A program made the translations under genes and the position numbers. 64,000 nucleotides of DNA, taken from Marinobacterium stanieri (lineage in GTDB: Bacteria > Pseudomonadota > Gammaproteobacteria > Pseudomonadales > Balneatricaceae). The notes under the pieces were generated by a model. The model did not search any database and was not told the DNA's origin. It saw only the letters and a program-made list of their open reading frames with translations. This document shows, piece after piece, positions 61,558 to 64,000 of this stretch; positions within the stretch are counted from its first letter, which is position 1, and each line of letters starts with the position of its first letter. The stretch lies in assembly GCF_900155945.1 (NCBI RefSeq), contig NZ_FTMN01000014.1:1-64000 (forward strand), written 5' to 3'.

Positions 61558-62011
61558 TAGCTTTTCCTTCCAGGTGCTCTTGAACGCAATACTTAATCCA
61601 GGTCAGCCCCGGTTCGGTCAGAATGCTGGCGCGGCTATCTTCTGGTCGTCGATTAATCTTGCGTAATGTGTGCGGACTAATGCCGGTAATCTTGGCCAAA
61701 GTTGTGTAGCCATGGTCATTCAGCTCCAGGCCCAACTTATAAAAAATCCGGTGTAACTCTTCACGATTGCTGGAGTAGTAGTTTGTCAGGTGGCTAGCTT
61801 GCGTCCACTCAATCCGCTTCAGCACTTCATCATCATTGAGATAGAACAAGGCATACTCGCCGCCAGGGTTATCTCGCATCGTTTGACTCAGTTCAGCAGC
61901 AGCATTGGGGTAGGTGGATGCAATCACCGTGCTTGATGGTACCCACTTATCATCCTTGCGCTTGCGTATCTGATAACAGCCCAGATTGAATTGAAATCGT
62001 TCTTTACTCAT
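61550..62011 (-). CDS. Putative DNA-binding protein upstream of the nuclease gene
   Basis: A 153-aa soluble protein. Near residues 100-125 a helix-turn-helix-like stretch (HGYTTLAKITGISPHTLRKI) could bind DNA. The N-terminal part (FNLGCYQIRKRKDDKWVPSS) is unassigned. Overlaps both neighbours by 8 bp, so the three minus-strand genes (62420 to 60814) form an operon. Family not recognised. Confidence 0.55.
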   Translation of the reverse strand: MSKERFQFNLGCYQIRKRKDDKWVPSSTVIASTYPNAAAELSQTMRDNPGGEYALFYLNDDEVLKRIEWTQASHLTNYYSSNREELHRIFYKLGLELNDHGYTTLAKITGISPHTLRKINRRPEDSRASILTEPGLTWIKYCVQEHLEGKANG

Positions 62012-62420
62012 GTGCCTTATCGGTAATTGGGGATCGCGGCGTACTGCTCACATACCGGCGCCGGATGGATAACCCGTCCTTACTGCGTTTGACAGAAAAC
62101 GAATATTCATCCGCCTTTGGCTGCACAGTATTTATCAGGAACGGCATTTTCGTTTCGGCCATTGCCGTTGCTGAGTTGGTGCAATGAACCTGAATCTCCA
62201 CGCATTCGCTGGGTTCGTCGTCCGATTCATAGCTGGTGAAAGCCGACTGTGTAGCGACTCGCAAAGCTGTTCTTACATTACTCGGCAGCGTCGCGATGCT
62301 GATTCTGTTTTCGTTTAGTGCATCAATGTCAAACAAGACAAACATCTGAGAACCTTGTTTTTCAGTGAAGCCCTGGTCAATGCAGTATGTGATGTCGTCG
62401 TGATCAATGTTTGAGCGCAT
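62004..62420 (-). CDS. Hypothetical protein, first gene of the nuclease operon
   Basis: A 138-aa protein from the ATG at 62420, with AAAGG 8 bases upstream; an upstream ATG at 62453 lies near the promoter. Soluble, mixed alpha/beta; no known motif. Divergent from parA, sharing a 136-bp control region with a palindrome. Confidence 0.5.
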   Translation of the reverse strand: MRSNIDHDDITYCIDQGFTEKQGSQMFVLFDIDALNENRISIATLPSNVRTALRVATQSAFTSYESDDEPSECVEIQVHCTNSATAMAETKMPFLINTVQPKADEYSFSVKRSKDGLSIRRRYVSSTPRSPITDKAHE

Positions 62421-62476
62421 TTTATAACCTTTCCGTATAGTTACACAATCCAATATATATCACAGGAAATGACAAT

Positions 62477-62506
62477 ATCATACAGCATGATTTATTGCAG
62501 TATGAT
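62477..62506. promoter_or_regulatory. Inverted repeat upstream of parA (operator or parS candidate)
   Basis: ATCATACAGCA (62477-62487) is the reverse complement of TGCAGTATGAT (62496-62506) except for one base, with an 8-bp spacer. It lies 50 bp before parA, where ParA or ParB autoregulatory or centromere sites are common. Confidence 0.55.
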
Positions 62507-62556
62507 TTTGCATGTGCTTCAATTCTCGAAAATGCGGTCTATCAGAGAGGATAGGA

Positions 62557-63420
62557 ATGTCTAAGGTTTTGGTGGTAGCAAACAATAAGGGAGGCGTAGC
62601 AAAGACAACCACGTCGGTGGGTCTTGCTGCATACTTTGGCCAAGTTCAGTCAAAACGGGTGCTAATCGTAGATTGTGACCCACAATGTAACCTGACGGCC
62701 GCGCTGATCGATGTTAACTACAGAGATCTCGAAACCATCGATTATCTGCCCGAGCACCCAGAGACGGGTGATCGATACAGTATTTCTCATATCTATGATA
62801 GCGAACCCCTGGCCCCCTACCCTACTCGTCTGCCGAATTGTGAACTGATTCCGAACCTACCCAGCAATTTGGTGCTGGACCGTGGTACTGAAGATGACAT
62901 CAATACCTTCGTAGAGTTCTTCCACCAGGATGCGATCGCCGAGCAGTATGACGTCGTTATCATGGATACCCCGCCTGCCAAAGGTACACTCACGACATCA
63001 GCGATTCGTGCTTCAACGCACATCCTGATTCCCTGCGTTATGGAAGAGCGAGGAGTTGAAGGTCTCCTTGGCATGGTGGCGAAAGTGATGGAAGAGAAAG
63101 ACTTCCAGGCCTATGACCGAGAAACGGAAGTCTTGGGCGTGCTGCCAACCAAATTTGATTCGCGTATGCGTATCCACAAAGCGTACTTGAGTGCACTTAA
63201 TGACCCTGAGCGCATGGGGGATCTCAGCAATTTAATGATTCCCTCTCAACTTGATCAGGGCAAAAGTATCGACTCTTTTGTCATTAAAGAACGTGCCCTG
63301 CTGAAAGAAATGGAGTTGAAAGGTGCGAACCCGATCACGCCGTTTGGTATGGCTCGCAGCACTGACGTCTACAAAGAATGGCTGGCGTTGGGACGATATG
63401 TTGAAGGGAGGATGTTCTAA
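62557..63420 (+). CDS. parA: ParA-family partition ATPase
   Basis: A 287-aa deviant Walker-type ATPase: NNKGGVAKTTTSVGLA (deviant Walker A, residues 8-23), VLIVDCDPQCNLTAAL (A' motif) and YDVVIMDTPPAKGTLTTSA (Walker B). There is no N-terminal DNA-binding extension, so it resembles the short type Ib/Soj form. The ATG has GAGAGGATAGGA directly upstream. It moves ParB-bound plasmid copies along the nucleoid. parB starts in its stop codon. Confidence 0.9.
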   Translation: MSKVLVVANNKGGVAKTTTSVGLAAYFGQVQSKRVLIVDCDPQCNLTAALIDVNYRDLETIDYLPEHPETGDRYSISHIYDSEPLAPYPTRLPNCELIPNLPSNLVLDRGTEDDINTFVEFFHQDAIAEQYDVVIMDTPPAKGTLTTSAIRASTHILIPCVMEERGVEGLLGMVAKVMEEKDFQAYDRETEVLGVLPTKFDSRMRIHKAYLSALNDPERMGDLSNLMIPSQLDQGKSIDSFVIKERALLKEMELKGANPITPFGMARSTDVYKEWLALGRYVEGRMF

Positions 63421-64000
63421 TGCTTTTGGCTACACCTGCTAAGAAGCCTAAGACGAAAGAAAGCCGCACTGTTCAGCGCGGCCGTGATATTGATTCTGGT
63501 TTGGGGTCTGCTTTGAACACTGCGACTGGTTCATTAATGAAGCAGGCAAAAGTTGCTCTGATCCCCCTGGAGCAGATTAAGCCCAACCCCCGAAATAGCC
63601 GTAAGCTCAAGATACCTCTTGAGGTGATGATCGATAGCCTCAAGCTTGGTACTGAAGAATCGTTGGTCAGGATCGATGCTGAAGGGGATCTCAACTTTCC
63701 AGAGATCTCTGAGTTAGAAGGGCTTGGCCTGAATGAACTGATTGAAAATAAAGCGTGTACTAAGTTCTATGCCGGCATTCGTGACCTGGCGTTATCTATT
63801 CATAAAAACGTGGGCCTTCTCCAGCCAGCCGAGGTCTCTAAGATTGAAGGCGGTGTGCTGCTGAATATTGGGCATCGCCGTTGGTATGCCTACCAGATAC
63901 TGTCTCGGGTGTGCGATTTACACAGCATGCCGTGCTTGCTGAAAGATGGCGCCGCTAACTTGGAAGGTGCCCTTCGTCGGTGGGATGAAAATGAGCAACG
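63420..64000 (+). CDS. parB: ParB-like partition protein, cut by the window end
   Basis: 193 codons are visible. A basic N-terminus is followed by KVALIPLEQIKPNPRNSRKL (ParB box I-like) and LLNIGHRRWYAYQIL, where the GHRR motif of the ParB CTPase/N-terminal domain is clear. About 50 residues between boxes (LNFPEISELEGLGLNELIEN) are an insertion relative to short ParBs. The helix-turn-helix and dimer domains lie beyond base 64000. ATG overlaps the parA TAA by one base (TAATG). Confidence 0.85.
   Translation, partial: MLLATPAKKPKTKESRTVQRGRDIDSGLGSALNTATGSLMKQAKVALIPLEQIKPNPRNSRKLKIPLEVMIDSLKLGTEESLVRIDAEGDLNFPEISELEGLGLNELIENKACTKFYAGIRDLALSIHKNVGLLQPAEVSKIEGGVLLNIGHRRWYAYQILSRVCDLHSMPCLLKDGAANLEGALRRWDENEQ

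Overview
The window looks like one side of a large plasmid, or a plasmid integrated in a chromosome, from a Gram-negative gammaproteobacterium, probably marine. The species cannot be named from sequence alone. Plasmid evidence: a replication initiator beside two kinds of iteron array (34.4-37.8 kb), a ParA/ParB pair at the right end (62.6-64 kb, ParB cut by the window edge), a KfrA-like protein, a plasmid-type DnaG-like primase, an RdgC-like protein and a probable Tus-like replication-terminator protein. No rRNA, tRNA or CRISPR array was seen.

Layout: 0-5.5 kb holds an RTX-like gene remnant, an unknown A+T-rich gene, a tyrosine recombinase, a kfrA-type gene with a perfect palindromic operator and a first candidate type I toxin-antitoxin (TA) module. 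5.6-9.7 kb is a defence-like block: a CoiA/DUF6035-like protein, an AbiEii-type nucleotidyltransferase with a partner gene, and a second candidate type I TA module. 9.8-13.2 kb carries a four-gene minus-strand cluster (Tus-like, two unknowns, cold-shock domain), a 24-bp inverted repeat serving divergent promoters, a PapB-like regulator and an exported HExxH protein. 13.2-25.7 kb is a complete-looking minus-strand type IVb pilus operon (pilin, second prepilin, secretin, TcpQ-like lipoproteins, ATPase, platform protein, lytic transglycosylase) without a prepilin peptidase. 25.8-28.8 kb has divergent rdgC and primase. 28.9-34.2 kb is accessory DNA with IS debris, a umuC remnant and a deleted IS66 element. 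34.3-37.9 kb is the replication region. 38.2-40.4 kb is one IS481-family element interrupted by another. 40.3-46.3 kb is an Rhs polymorphic-toxin locus with two exported Rhs halves, an immunity candidate and an orphan C-terminal cassette. 46.9-58 kb is a full type II secretion operon (gspCDEFGHIJKLM with a TPR lipoprotein inserted). 58.2-60.8 kb holds a decayed recombinase and an IS1182-like element, followed by a secreted nuclease and partition genes.

How it fits together: the plasmid replicates from an iteron origin, is partitioned by ParAB and appears to be kept by TA modules. It carries two secretion-type machines whose prepilins need a PilD-type peptidase from elsewhere. The Sec signal peptides on the Rhs halves, the nuclease and the HExxH protein make them plausible cargo of the adjacent type II system.

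The most novel observations are: (1) two independent small-peptide/small-RNA modules with the same divergent architecture, in which the only mismatch between the repeated pairing segments becomes a G-U wobble in RNA; (2) a split, Sec-exported Rhs system next to a plasmid-borne type II secretion operon; (3) an origin with opposed iteron arrays in exact 21-bp and exact 35-bp phase.
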